A stretch of DNA of 64,000 nucleotides from Saccharopolyspora spinosa NRRL 18395 (lineage in GTDB: Bacteria > Actinomycetota > Actinomycetes > Mycobacteriales > Pseudonocardiaceae): assembly GCF_000194155.1 (NCBI RefSeq), contig NZ_GL877878.1, positions 2,179,497-2,243,496 of the forward strand. The letters are read 5' to 3'. Shown here piece by piece: positions 1 to 8,595 of the stretch; positions within the stretch are counted from its first letter, which is position 1; each line of letters opens with the position of its first letter. The notes beneath the pieces are model-generated. The model did no database searches and had not been told where the DNA came from. It worked only from the letters and a program-made list of their open reading frames with translations. The translations under genes were made by a program, and so were the position numbers.

Positions 1-420
1 GTCGATCACACGATCAGCTCCTCCACCGCATACACCTATCTCCATGAGGGATTCGCAGTGCTCGCCGCCCAGGCTCCAGCACTGGAATCAGCACTGCTGG
101 CAGCGAAAATCGCAGGCCACGGCCACATCTCCATCGATGGCACCCTGATCGAAACCGATCGGGTCCGTACACCCGGCCCCACTCGTGGCGTGGACCTGTG
201 GTGGTCGGGAAAACACTCCAACCACGGAGGCAACATCCAGGTCATCACCGCCCCCGACGGCTGGCCGCTATGGACCTCCCAGGTGCGCCCGGGCCGCGAG
301 CACGACACCACCGCGCTCCGCGCCCACCCCGAAATCATGCCCGGAACACGACCGCACAACATGATCACCCACAGCGACCAACCGTTACCCGGAAAGGCTC
401 AGTGGAAGAGGAGAAGGTGA
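1..420 (+). pseudogene. IS5-like transposase fragment, truncated at both ends
   Basis: The reading frame is open from the first base of the window, so the 5' end lies outside. The visible part looks like the helix-turn-helix-to-DDE region of an IS5/DDE_Tnp_4-type transposase: a Ser/Thr/Tyr-rich HTH tail, then HGHISIDGTLIETDR, which supplies the first catalytic Asp, then WWSGKHSNHGGNIQ and VRPGREHDTTALRAHPEI. Family resemblance appears to stop near base 345; the last 25 codons do not look like transposase, and the second Asp and the Glu are missing. It is a dead relic that seems to have replaced sequence upstream of the next gene. Confidence 0.75.
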
Positions 421-749
421 CCACGGAGCTGGGGCTCGATCGGTGGACCGAGAAGCCGATCCACAGCCTCCTCGAGGAAGCTATGGCGGATCGGCCTGCT
501 CTCGCACAACTCGACATCGTCACAGCGGCGCGTGGATTGGCGGTACAGATCAGCGACGAGGTGCTTCGACCGCACTTCCTGTACAACGGCCATGTGCGAG
601 AAACCGCCCGCAAGCGGTTGATCCAGACACTCGTGGTCGACATCCGCTTCACGCCGGCCACCGCGCAACACATCGCGGACAGGCTGGTCGATCTCGCCAC
701 GAGCAACCGAGAGCGCTTCCTGCGGCTGAACGATCGGCCCCCACGATGA
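417..749 (+). CDS. Possible C-terminal remnant of a Type I restriction HsdR subunit
   Basis: This 110-residue product starts at a GTG that overlaps the end of the transposase relic and has a good ribosome site (AGAGGAGAAG just upstream). It is all-helical in appearance. The run DEVLRPHFLYNGHVRETARK followed by a helix ending in HIADRLVDLA resembles the C-terminal helical tail of HsdR-type subunits. The next gene is a DUF45 metallopeptidase, a usual neighbour of hsdR, and overlaps it by ATGA. I infer that the transposase insertion removed most of hsdR and left this tail as a short frame. It could instead be an independent small protein; the assignment rests on pattern and context only. Confidence 0.45.
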   Translation: MTTELGLDRWTEKPIHSLLEEAMADRPALAQLDIVTAARGLAVQISDEVLRPHFLYNGHVRETARKRLIQTLVVDIRFTPATAQHIADRLVDLATSNRERFLRLNDRPPR

Positions 750-1477
750 CCGACATTCTCGACGCGGCCGTGGAGCGGGCAGGTCTGCCGGTCCATTGGT
801 CCTGGCGGATCGAGGTACGACCACGACGCCGGACGCTGGGCCTGGACGTGTTGCCTGATGGATCGATTGTGATCGCGGTGCCTCGGCAAACCACACCTGA
901 AGACGTGACCGGCGTACTCCGGGAACGTCGGTTGTGGTTGGCCAAAGCGGTTCGACGCCGAGAGGCTCTGGCAGCCGAGCACCCAGCCAAGGAACTTGTC
1001 AACGGCGAGGGGTTCACTTACCTGGGGCGACACTACCGTTTGCTTCTGGTCGATGAGCAGACGGCGCCGGTGAGGCTGCGTGGAGGATGGCTGCGGCTGA
1101 GGGGCGATGCAGGGGCCGCGGACATCGTCGACTGGTACCGCGTCCGAGGCCGGCATTGGCTGATCGAGAAGGTTCGATCATGGGCAGGTCGAGTCGGTGT
1201 CGAGCCGCCAGAAGTACTTGTCCGCGACCTCTCTACCCGGTGGGGCTTGCGCACGAAGGACCGCTCGCTTGCCTTTCACTGGGCGTCGATGCAGCTCTCG
1301 CCGGATTTGCTTGACCTGGTGGTTGTCCATGAGCTCATTCATCTCCTCGTGCCTCGCCACGACGACGAGTTCAGGCAGCGGCTGTTGGTGGCATTGCCAG
1401 AGGCCGTCGTATTGGAGTCGAAGCTGCATGACGAGGGGCGGCGCGTGTGGATGGGCGCTGTTCGCGCTGCGCTCTAA
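746..1477 (+). CDS. YgjP-like (DUF45, M48-clan) metallopeptidase
   Basis: The 243-residue protein has the DUF45/YgjP zinc-protease layout: an N-terminal beta-rich part and a C-terminal helical core with VVHELIHLLVPRHDDEF, in which H195, E196 and H199 form HExxH. The preceding STRWGLRTKDRSLAFHW is typical of the family. Family members are often encoded beside Type I restriction genes, with an unproven role there. The ATG start overlaps the upstream stop (ATGA), so the two are translationally coupled. The longer upstream reading frame is ignored because it runs through the upstream gene. It looks intact. Substrate unknown. Confidence 0.85.
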   Translation: MTDILDAAVERAGLPVHWSWRIEVRPRRRTLGLDVLPDGSIVIAVPRQTTPEDVTGVLRERRLWLAKAVRRREALAAEHPAKELVNGEGFTYLGRHYRLLLVDEQTAPVRLRGGWLRLRGDAGAADIVDWYRVRGRHWLIEKVRSWAGRVGVEPPEVLVRDLSTRWGLRTKDRSLAFHWASMQLSPDLLDLVVVHELIHLLVPRHDDEFRQRLLVALPEAVVLESKLHDEGRRVWMGAVRAAL

Positions 1478-1990
1478 TTCTTCACCGCTGGCCCCCATGC
1501 TCGTCGGCGTCGCCCTCCTCGACTGACCTTCGCTCCATCCGCAGCACAAAGCGCGGCGGCTCAGCTCGGGAGCGAGACACCCGCCCAGGGGTGCTTGGAC
1601 CATCAGGCGGTTTTCCGGGAACAGGGCGAAGGGGTAAGCACGGTCAGCCTTCGCTGATCTGCCGCATGCCGTTGACGTCGTCATGGCGGCTGCCGGCCTC
1701 GGCGCCGGGCATGTGCTGATCCTGTCAGCGTTGTTCTGTGGGCGGAAACGAAGCGAGGTCAGTGTGCCCCCAGGGGGCACATACCAAACTGGGCTGACCT
1801 GTGGCTTTGCACCTCGCGCCCTTGATGATCCTCTAGAAGGACCTGGGATGACCTGCGAAAATGCTGGATCATTTGGTGCCCCCGGGCTGGCTCGTACAGC
1901 ATCTACACGAACCCGCACCCATCGCGAGCTGCTGGTTTCGGCCACCGTTGACGTTGTTCGCAACCGCCGCCGTTCGGGCGGTGGTTCCCG
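1478..1990. other. Gene-free stretch with a 17-bp palindrome
   Basis: No convincing gene is visible in this half kilobase on either strand; the open frames are shadows with poor composition. At 1764-1780 lies the near-perfect palindrome GTGCCCCCAGGGGGCAC (eight-base arms around a single A), followed by ACATACCAAACTGGG. A related GGTGCCCCCGGG occurs near 1877. Just downstream are small genes typical of actinomycete integrative elements, so this may be a control region or transfer site of such an element, but nothing proves it. Confidence 0.5.
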
Positions 1991-2194
1991 GTGAACCTGA
2001 ACGAGATTGTCGACGGTCTGACCGCATTGCAGGCTGATGGCCTGGCTTGTGTCGTGTGCGAAGTGAACTACCTGTACGTCCAGGTTGCTTCGGTGCCCGT
2101 TGGGCGCTCGAAAACCGGTTCCCAGGTGTTCGCCTGTGCCGACCGCTGCGCCGAGGCGGCCGTCATGGGACTCCGTACGAGTGGGGGTCGGTGA
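1991..2194 (+). CDS. Small hypothetical protein of an integrative-element type
   Basis: A 67-residue protein starting at GTG. It carries CVVCEVNYLYVQ in the first half and FACADRC in the second, so four cysteines could bind a metal. I do not recognise a named domain. It abuts the DUF2637 gene: its TGA sits between the GTG and ATG that could start that gene, so the two are coupled. Short Cys-containing proteins directly upstream of DUF2637/SpdB-like genes are common in actinomycete integrative and conjugative elements. Function unknown. Confidence 0.6.
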   Translation: MNLNEIVDGLTALQADGLACVVCEVNYLYVQVASVPVGRSKTGSQVFACADRCAEAAVMGLRTSGGR

Positions 2195-2904
2195 TGACCA
2201 CCACTGAACCGAGTACGCAGATGCCCCGACGGGACCGGGCGCTGTGGTTGCAGTGCGCCTGCACCGCACTGGTGGCCTTCGGCTCGGCCTACGCCTCGTA
2301 CCGCCACGGCCGCGAATTCGCGCTCCGATTCGGCGCGGACGACATCACAGCGGCAATCTGGCCGCTGATCGTGGACGGCATGTTGATGAGCGCAACGGTC
2401 GAGCTATGGAAGACCGGACACCACGCACGCAAACGCGGCGGCGGTCAGTGGTCGGCGTGGCTGGCCTTCCTGTTCGGCGTCTCCCTGTCGCTATGCGCCA
2501 ACGTCGCCGCCGCGCCAGTGCTCAGTGTGCTGGCGATCGCGGTCGCGGCCTGCCCATCGCTGGCATTGCTGCTCTCAGTCGAGTTACTAAACAGGGCGCT
2601 CAAACGCCGCCACACCGAGACAACAGGCGAGACCCGAAACGAGACCACCGAGACCGGCGAGACGGCCGACGAGACCGAGCAGCCAGTGACGCTCTCACAG
2701 GTCTCGGGCGAGTCCCGGCATCAGACGGAGCCGACCGCAGAGCAACGGATGTGGGCCTACTACCACACAGAGCGAGCCAAAGGACGCACGCCGACGGGCG
2801 CGGAGCTTGACCGGATCGCCGGAACGAACAACTACGGCCGCCGCGTTCTGCGCCGGTGGCGCACACGCGGGTGGTCAACCAGTACTCCGAGTCGCTCAGG
2901 ATGA
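2194..2904 (+). CDS. DUF2637 membrane protein (SpdB-like transfer/spread protein)
   Basis: The 236-residue protein begins with a short hydrophilic tail, then about four membrane segments: LQCACTALVAFGSAYASY, the ITAAIWPLIVDGMLMSATVEL segment, WLAFLFGVSLSLCANVAAAP and LSVLAIAVAACPSLALLLSV. A Thr/Glu-rich linker and a basic helical C-terminus (TGAELDRIAGTNNYGRRVLR) resembling an HTH follow. This is the DUF2637 architecture found in actinomycete conjugative elements, where such proteins sit with transfer and spread genes. ATG 2194 is chosen over GTG 2191; both are coupled to the upstream stop. No FtsK-like TraB, replication gene or integrase is adjacent, so the parent element is a remnant. Confidence 0.75.
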   Translation: MTTTEPSTQMPRRDRALWLQCACTALVAFGSAYASYRHGREFALRFGADDITAAIWPLIVDGMLMSATVELWKTGHHARKRGGGQWSAWLAFLFGVSLSLCANVAAAPVLSVLAIAVAACPSLALLLSVELLNRALKRRHTETTGETRNETTETGETADETEQPVTLSQVSGESRHQTEPTAEQRMWAYYHTERAKGRTPTGAELDRIAGTNNYGRRVLRRWRTRGWSTSTPSRSG

Positions 2905-3254
2905 ACGCGCGATCACGAGGTACGCACGCAAATAGGTGACGGGACCTCTTGCGTGGACGGCAAGGACCTGGCCTCAGCTGAGACAAGTAGACCTCGATGC
3001 AAGTGACTAGCCGCGTCCGGGCAGTTGGCCAAAAAAAATCGGGATCGTCTCCCGTGGCTGTCTCGACCGCCTTAACAGCTTGCCAAAGGCACTGACGCTC
3101 GCCTTCAGCCAATCCGCAGCAGACTACGGGACTTGGAGCTGCCGCAGGCGTGTTGATCTCTTTGGTGTAATCACAGCAGCAAGCTCCCGCGCTGTCGGTT
3201 CCTGGCTTTACCGTGCCACGTGCAGGATTTCAGCACGGATGAAAGGTCTGGGGC
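2905..3254. other. Intergenic region, no gene seen
   Basis: About 350 bases between the DUF2637 gene and the Mrr-type nuclease. I see no RNA gene, repeat or credible frame. It must contain the promoter of the nuclease gene, but no confident -35/-10 pair could be picked out. A homopolymeric run of A lies near 3031. Confidence 0.5.
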
Positions 3255-4829
3255 GTGCCACAGCGACGCAGCAACCGGCAGCACGAAACGTGGATGCGTC
3301 AGCAAGCCGCCCGCGAAGCGCGGGAGCGGGCGTCGCAACGGAAAGAGGAGGAGCGGCAACGCAAGGCCGACGAGCGGCAGCGCCAAGAAGACCATGTCCG
3401 TGAGCAGCAAGAGTCGGCGAAGCGGCAAACCGAAGCCGTCGAGCAGCGCGTAACCGAACTTACCGGCATCCTTTCTGCGGCGCTGTCGAAACCCGTTGGG
3501 CCTCTGGACTTCAAGACGGTGAAGGACAAGCCGTCCCTGCCGACGCTGGATCTCAGATCTGACGCGCAGCCGACTTCGCCGCCTCGATGGGAGCAGTTCG
3601 CGCCGGATACTCCCGGCACTGTGAGCCGGATGTTCGGTGGCCAGGCGCGGTACGAGCGAGAGAAGGCAATCGCCGAGCAGAGTTTCGAGGCCGCGCTCGA
3701 AAGTCATCGTCAGGATGAGACGGCACGGCAACAGCGGGTCGTCGAAGCTCGTGCGAAGCACGCAGAGCAGGTGGAAGCAGCAAAGAAACGCGTTGCAACC
3801 CAGCACCAATCCATCGAGGATTTGCGGCGCAAAGTCCGTGAGAAGGATCGGCACGCGGTAAGTAGGTACTTCCAACTCGTTCTTGACAGCATCAAGGACC
3901 CTTCTGGGCTTCCCAATACGCGGCGAGCCGCGTACGTGCCCGAGTCCGAACTGCTGGCCATCGAATGGGAACTGCCCTCGACCGAGGCAGTTCCGCGGGA
4001 GAAGGAGTTTGCCTACGTCAAGTCTCGCGATGTGATCGACATCCGCAAGTCCCGGCCGCTCAGCGAAATCCGGCAGATCTATAACGGGATGGCCGCGCAA
4101 ATCGCACTGCGTGCATTGCATGTGCTCTTTTCTGCCGATCCAGCGAACCTTGTCACGACTATCGTCTTCAATGGCGTCGTGGAGGCGATCGACCCGGTGA
4201 CCGGTCACGAGATCCGCCCAGAGCTGATCACTATGCGTGCTACCCGAGAACAGTTCGATCAAGTCAAACTGCACGGTGTCAATCCCGTGCAGTGCGTGCA
4301 GAAATACTTCGGCGCGGAGGTGTCGGAGCATCCTGATGAGCTAGCTGCCGTGGCACCCATCCTAAGTTTCAACATGGCAGACCCGCGTATTGTCGACCCG
4401 GTCGACGTCATCAGCGATATCGACAAGCGCCCCAACCTACTTGAACTCACCTCCAAAGAGTTCGAGGCATTTGTGCAGAACCTCTTCACTCGCATGGGAT
4501 TCGACACGAAACAGTTCAAGGCCAGCGGAGACGGCGGAATCGACTGCATTGCCTACGACCCCACCCCCATCACCGGCGGGAAGTATGTGATCCAGGTCAA
4601 GCTCTACACCAAGACCGTCGCACCCACACACGTTCGTGACCTCTACGGCGTGGTCGTCGGCGAGGGCGCCACCAAGAGAATCCTCATCACCACCAGCGGA
4701 TTCGGCCCAACCAGCCAGGACTTCGCAAACAATAAACTTCTCCAACTCATAGACGGCACCGGGTTACTCTATCTCTGCCACCAGCACAACATCCCCGCCC
4801 GCATCCTGAACCCGCGACGCAAGACGTGA
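3255..4829 (+). CDS. Mrr-type restriction endonuclease with long coiled coil
   Basis: This 524-residue protein has a very charged N-terminal coiled coil (about residues 10-70 and again about 125-195, rich in Arg, Glu, Gln and Lys), a middle domain of unknown type (about 200-390), and a C-terminal Mrr_cat PD-(D/E)xK nuclease. The nuclease shows a helix with FEAFVQNLFTRMGF, then GDGGIDCIAYD (Asp430) and QVKLY (Gln443, Lys445), the expected catalytic residues. It probably cuts modified or foreign DNA, as Mrr-family enzymes do; specificity cannot be read. The start is GTG 3255. It stands alone on its strand between an element remnant and a helicase/restriction pair, typical of a defence island. 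Confidence 0.85.
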   Translation: MPQRRSNRQHETWMRQQAAREARERASQRKEEERQRKADERQRQEDHVREQQESAKRQTEAVEQRVTELTGILSAALSKPVGPLDFKTVKDKPSLPTLDLRSDAQPTSPPRWEQFAPDTPGTVSRMFGGQARYEREKAIAEQSFEAALESHRQDETARQQRVVEARAKHAEQVEAAKKRVATQHQSIEDLRRKVREKDRHAVSRYFQLVLDSIKDPSGLPNTRRAAYVPESELLAIEWELPSTEAVPREKEFAYVKSRDVIDIRKSRPLSEIRQIYNGMAAQIALRALHVLFSADPANLVTTIVFNGVVEAIDPVTGHEIRPELITMRATREQFDQVKLHGVNPVQCVQKYFGAEVSEHPDELAAVAPILSFNMADPRIVDPVDVISDIDKRPNLLELTSKEFEAFVQNLFTRMGFDTKQFKASGDGGIDCIAYDPTPITGGKYVIQVKLYTKTVAPTHVRDLYGVVVGEGATKRILITTSGFGPTSQDFANNKLLQLIDGTGLLYLCHQHNIPARILNPRRKT

Positions 4830-4915
4830 ATCCTCTTGTCTAATAACAGCAGGCGAAATCATCCGTTGATCAAGGGCCACTGTGTGGACATTTCAAGACC
4901 ATTGATGGTCACGAA

Positions 4916-5180
4916 TTACCCGGAGGAATTTCGCCAGATGCGAGAATTATTGTATCTCTCGGAACAAAAGCCTGAAGTATATGTTCTCGCGCTGTACCGC
5001 TCAGCATGGGCGAGCATCGCCCGGCGCTGGTGGTTTCCACGATGTTTCGCTGCCCGGACCTTTTCTGGGTTCGCCTTGCAGTAGGCACGGCGGGAGCATC
5101 GGTCCGAACAGCAGACGCGGTTTGCCCTACTGAGCGGCATCCTCCTCGCAGTGGCCGCAAGGGCATGAACGAAGGGGCAG
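4916..5180 (-). pseudogene. Probable remnant of a small Cys-rich (zinc-finger) protein
   Basis: On the minus strand one frame reads CPCGHCEEDA from about 5180, then hits a stop. The neighbouring frame continues with RANRVCCSDRCSRRAYC and NPEKVRAAKHR. Joined, these look like the short actinobacterial proteins with a CxxC plus CSxxC zinc knuckle that are frequent in phages and integrative elements. A single frameshift would explain the break. The match is by eye and short, so this is tentative. Otherwise the 370-base gap between the nuclease gene and the convergent helicase gene holds nothing recognisable. Confidence 0.35.
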
Positions 5181-5198
5181 TGCCGGCCGTTTCCGTGG

Positions 5199-8100
5199 CT
5201 ACTGGGGCGGGGCGTGCGGCAGGTGGCGGGCGAGGATGTCGAAGTGTCGCTGTTCGGCCCATGCGCTGCGGTTGCCTATGACGTAAAGGCGGCGTTTGGC
5301 GCGGCTGGCGGCGACGTTGACGAGGTTGGGTTTCTGGGCGGCCCAGCGGCGGGCACCGGGGCGCTGTGGGTCGCTGCCGAGGACGAGGATCACGATGTCG
5401 GCCTGTTTACCCTGTGCGGTGTGGACGGTTCCCGCTGTCAGACCGGGGTAGTCGTCTTCTCGTCGCTCGATGTGGCGGGCGATGTCACGGAACGGGCCGA
5501 TGACCATGACCTCGGACATGTCGACATCGAGCCGGATCAGGGCATTCAGGATGCGGTCGAGCTGGCGGCCCTCTTCCGGGATCCAGTGCCCCTGCGACTG
5601 GTCGGAAACGACGTCGATCCACTTCGACGCAGGAAGCACCGGATGCATTTCGGCGAACTCGGTCGCTTTGCTCGGCGGTGTTCCGTTGATCATGAGGCCG
5701 TCGTAGGCGACGGCGTTGACGATATCGAACATGGGCTGGTCGCAGCGCCGGTGCACGGTCAGCGGGGAGCCGACCCAGATCTGGCCGTCGTCACTGGGCA
5801 GCCATGTGCCGAGGAGGGTGAGCCGGTCGGCGAGTCGTTGGACCGAGGTGCGGCTGGTCAGCCACTGCTCGTCGACGCCGTGATCGGTGCGGATGGCTTG
5901 TTCGGCGCGGAACGGCAGCGTCGTGATGGGTTCGAGTTGCAGCGGATCTCCGACGACGACCGCCCGTTTGCTCCGCCACAGCGCGCCGACAGCTGCTTGC
6001 GGGGTAGCCTGGCCGGCTTCGTCGATGAGTAGCCATCCCAGCGCTTCCTGCTGGAGATGGGAGAACAGCCGGGCGAACGAGGCGAACGTGGTGGAGATGA
6101 CCGGGACGACAAAGAACAGGGACCGCCACGCGGTCAACGCGGCGTCTTCGGGAAGATCGCGAGGTGCCTCGCCGCCGAGGATGTCGGCCATACCGTGGAG
6201 GCTCTGCCGCATCTGGGTGGGAACGTGTTCCAGGAACACTTTGTGCAGACGCAGTGCCGCGAGGAACACCTCGGTACGGGCGTCGTTCCAGGCCGGGTCG
6301 GTCCACAGCGCACCGAGTTCCCGTCGGTTCCGATCGGACCACCAGTCGGTGTCTGGGAAGAAGTCGCCGAGTTCGGCGCGAGCACGGCTCAGTGCGGCGG
6401 TGACGGTGGCGAGTTCGTCCGCGCAGCGTTGGGTGGTCTGACGCGCTGCCGCCGTGGCGTGGCTGGCGAGTTCGACCTCGCGGGTGATCTGTGCGAGTTC
6501 GTCGTAGGTGGAATTGAGTGCTTCTTCGGCGGCGGTGACCTTGGCCGCGAGTTTCCTGTCCTGCTCCCGCCACTCGCGCATCGCCTTGCCCAACGTCAGC
6601 AGCCACTGCATCAGTCCGGGTTGGAACTGGTGGTGTTCAACACGGCGCTGCACGTGGTGCTCGCGCTGCTCCTGATGGGACTGTGCGGTGCGTTCGACCT
6701 GGTTCAGCCGTTCCCGCAGCTCGGTTTCCGTCTGCTTCGCCTGAGACTGAGCGTCGCGTGCTTGCCGCAGGTCGTTGTCCAGGCGAGTCTTGCGTGCCAG
6801 GTTGGCGTGCGCCCGTTCGCGGTCGGCCTGGATCACTGACGCCTCGTCGAGGGTCTTCCGGAATTCGGCGACGGCGTCGTCCCAGGTGCTTGACGGGGTG
6901 GATCGTTCGTAGCTTTTCAGGATCGTCCACATTCCGCACTGCGCGACATCCTCGGCGGAAAGCCCCGCCAGCGGATCGTCGTCATCGTCGATGCCGGGGA
7001 GCGACTCGGGCTTGCGGTACCAGAATGCGTCCACGAAGCTGCTGCGGTTGCGCTTGTTGCCCAGACGCGCCGCGATCAACGCCCACGCCTGTTCGGGCGA
7101 GGCGGGCTCGTCGTCCTCGGCGTCGTTGTCCTCCTCGGCGTCGTTGTCCTCCTCGTCGACGGTCAGCAGTGCCGAGGCGATGGACGGGAAGTAGTCCAGC
7201 TCCGCGGCGGCCTCGCGCCAGGCGTCGTCGATGGAGTCGGCAGCGGGAATCTCGTGGGTCACGTTCTCGACGGCGCCGTTATTCGACGAGACCACCGCGA
7301 TCTCGAACCCGGTCAGTTCTGGTATCCACTCGTGGACCACCCGAGTCCAGTCACCGGTCTTCCACGTGTACTTCTGGCCGGTGAAAGCGTCCTCGGGACG
7401 CGTCAGGTCAGCGAGGCGGCAGGCGCGCTGCACCACGAGTGCAGCGATGAGATCGCGCAACATCATGGTTTTCCCGGTTCCCGGTGGGCCGTTGACCCCG
7501 AAAACCGCCGCGTGGCCCTGCATGCTCAGTGCCGAGCCGACTGCGAGCTGCTGACTCAGCGCCAACGGGTACTTGGACTTTTCCGGCCATCGGCCGAGCG
7601 GTACCTGATCCGGTGCCGTGGCCCGCTGGACTGTGTCTAGGTTCTTCTGCACGTCGACGCGGCGCGAGGTATCCAGCGCGGCGTCCGGTCGCAAGTATTT
7701 CTCCAGTGCGCCGCCGATGGCGCCGGTTTCAGCTCGTTCCGCCACTTTCGCCAGGTCGTCGACGATGAAGCTATTCAGGAAATCGTGCCCGTCGACGCCG
7801 TACGCCTTGCGCTTGGTTACCACCTGGCTTTGAACCCTGATCTCCACCGGCTGCAGCGCCGTCTCGACCCCGGTGAGCTCGGCCGCGAGATCCCGGCATT
7901 TCTCCAGTTCGTCGGTGAAGATCGGCCGTCCGACTTCGTGGCCGCGGCGACGGAGCCGTTTTGCCCATTCGTCGTCTTCGTCGGCTGCCATGAGGTCTTC
8001 GAAGTCGGCGCTGAACTCGGTGCGGGTGGCGTCGAATCCCGACAACCATCCCGGCGTTCCGGGACCGGGATGCAGCACGCGGCCCGTCGCCCATGCACAA

Positions 8101-8465
8101 CTGGACAGCACTTCGGAGCCGATCAACGGGCGCCCCTCGCCGGAGACCACGAACGCCGCGAGCGCGCTCTCCCCGTTGGGACGTTCGTCGAAGCTGTCCG
8201 CATCCGGGGTGAACACCCGCGACAGCACCTCGAACACCGACTCCATGGGGTACACGCCCACGTAGACTACGTGCCGCCATGCCTGCTCAGGGCGCAGTCG
8301 TATACGACCCAGCTCATGATCAGGTTCCCACGGCAGCGGCTGTCCCGGCTTGACCTTGAATACCCGGCGTTCCCGGCTGACCGCTTTCACCGACTGCGGG
8401 CTGAACAGCTCCACGGCACGCCAGAACCGGATGATCTCCGCCCGCTCCGAGTCCTCCGCAACCAC
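5199..8465 (-). CDS. Large Upf1-like superfamily 1 helicase/ATPase
   Basis: The 1088-residue protein has an unassigned N-terminal region (1-320), Walker A GPPGTGKT at 326-333, a long coiled-coil insertion (about 540-690), motif II LLIDEAGQ (Asp815-Glu816), motif III GDPLQLEP at 839-846, and C-terminal motifs GTVHTAQGKQADIVI and VNVAASRAKRRLYVIG (motifs V and VI). This is a complete Upf1/Dna2-type SF1 helicase core; no nuclease motif is evident. An acidic duplication EEDNDAEEDNDAEDDE lies near 438-453. It lies 130 bases downstream of the Type ISP gene on the same strand, so a shared role in defence is plausible. The start is GTG 8465, with no strong ribosome site. Confidence 0.8.
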   Translation of the reverse strand: MVAEDSERAEIIRFWRAVELFSPQSVKAVSRERRVFKVKPGQPLPWEPDHELGRIRLRPEQAWRHVVYVGVYPMESVFEVLSRVFTPDADSFDERPNGESALAAFVVSGEGRPLIGSEVLSSCAWATGRVLHPGPGTPGWLSGFDATRTEFSADFEDLMAADEDDEWAKRLRRRGHEVGRPIFTDELEKCRDLAAELTGVETALQPVEIRVQSQVVTKRKAYGVDGHDFLNSFIVDDLAKVAERAETGAIGGALEKYLRPDAALDTSRRVDVQKNLDTVQRATAPDQVPLGRWPEKSKYPLALSQQLAVGSALSMQGHAAVFGVNGPPGTGKTMMLRDLIAALVVQRACRLADLTRPEDAFTGQKYTWKTGDWTRVVHEWIPELTGFEIAVVSSNNGAVENVTHEIPAADSIDDAWREAAAELDYFPSIASALLTVDEEDNDAEEDNDAEDDEPASPEQAWALIAARLGNKRNRSSFVDAFWYRKPESLPGIDDDDDPLAGLSAEDVAQCGMWTILKSYERSTPSSTWDDAVAEFRKTLDEASVIQADRERAHANLARKTRLDNDLRQARDAQSQAKQTETELRERLNQVERTAQSHQEQREHHVQRRVEHHQFQPGLMQWLLTLGKAMREWREQDRKLAAKVTAAEEALNSTYDELAQITREVELASHATAAARQTTQRCADELATVTAALSRARAELGDFFPDTDWWSDRNRRELGALWTDPAWNDARTEVFLAALRLHKVFLEHVPTQMRQSLHGMADILGGEAPRDLPEDAALTAWRSLFFVVPVISTTFASFARLFSHLQQEALGWLLIDEAGQATPQAAVGALWRSKRAVVVGDPLQLEPITTLPFRAEQAIRTDHGVDEQWLTSRTSVQRLADRLTLLGTWLPSDDGQIWVGSPLTVHRRCDQPMFDIVNAVAYDGLMINGTPPSKATEFAEMHPVLPASKWIDVVSDQSQGHWIPEEGRQLDRILNALIRLDVDMSEVMVIGPFRDIARHIERREDDYPGLTAGTVHTAQGKQADIVILVLGSDPQRPGARRWAAQKPNLVNVAASRAKRRLYVIGNRSAWAEQRHFDILARHLPHAPPQ

Positions 8466-8595
8466 TCAGCGCCCCAATCCGAGAAGACCACCGCGACGAA
8501 ACGTGATCGCCCACTATGCGACCAGTGACCTTCGGGGAAGCCATCATCTGGCAATAATTGCGACCTGGATCACTTCTGTGTGAGTTCGTCGATCG

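Noticed and set aside
1178..2269. 363-codon minus-strand frame across the early intergenic region
   Set aside because: No recognisable domain, Arg/Ser/Pro-rich composition, and it covers the ends of two better supported plus-strand genes.
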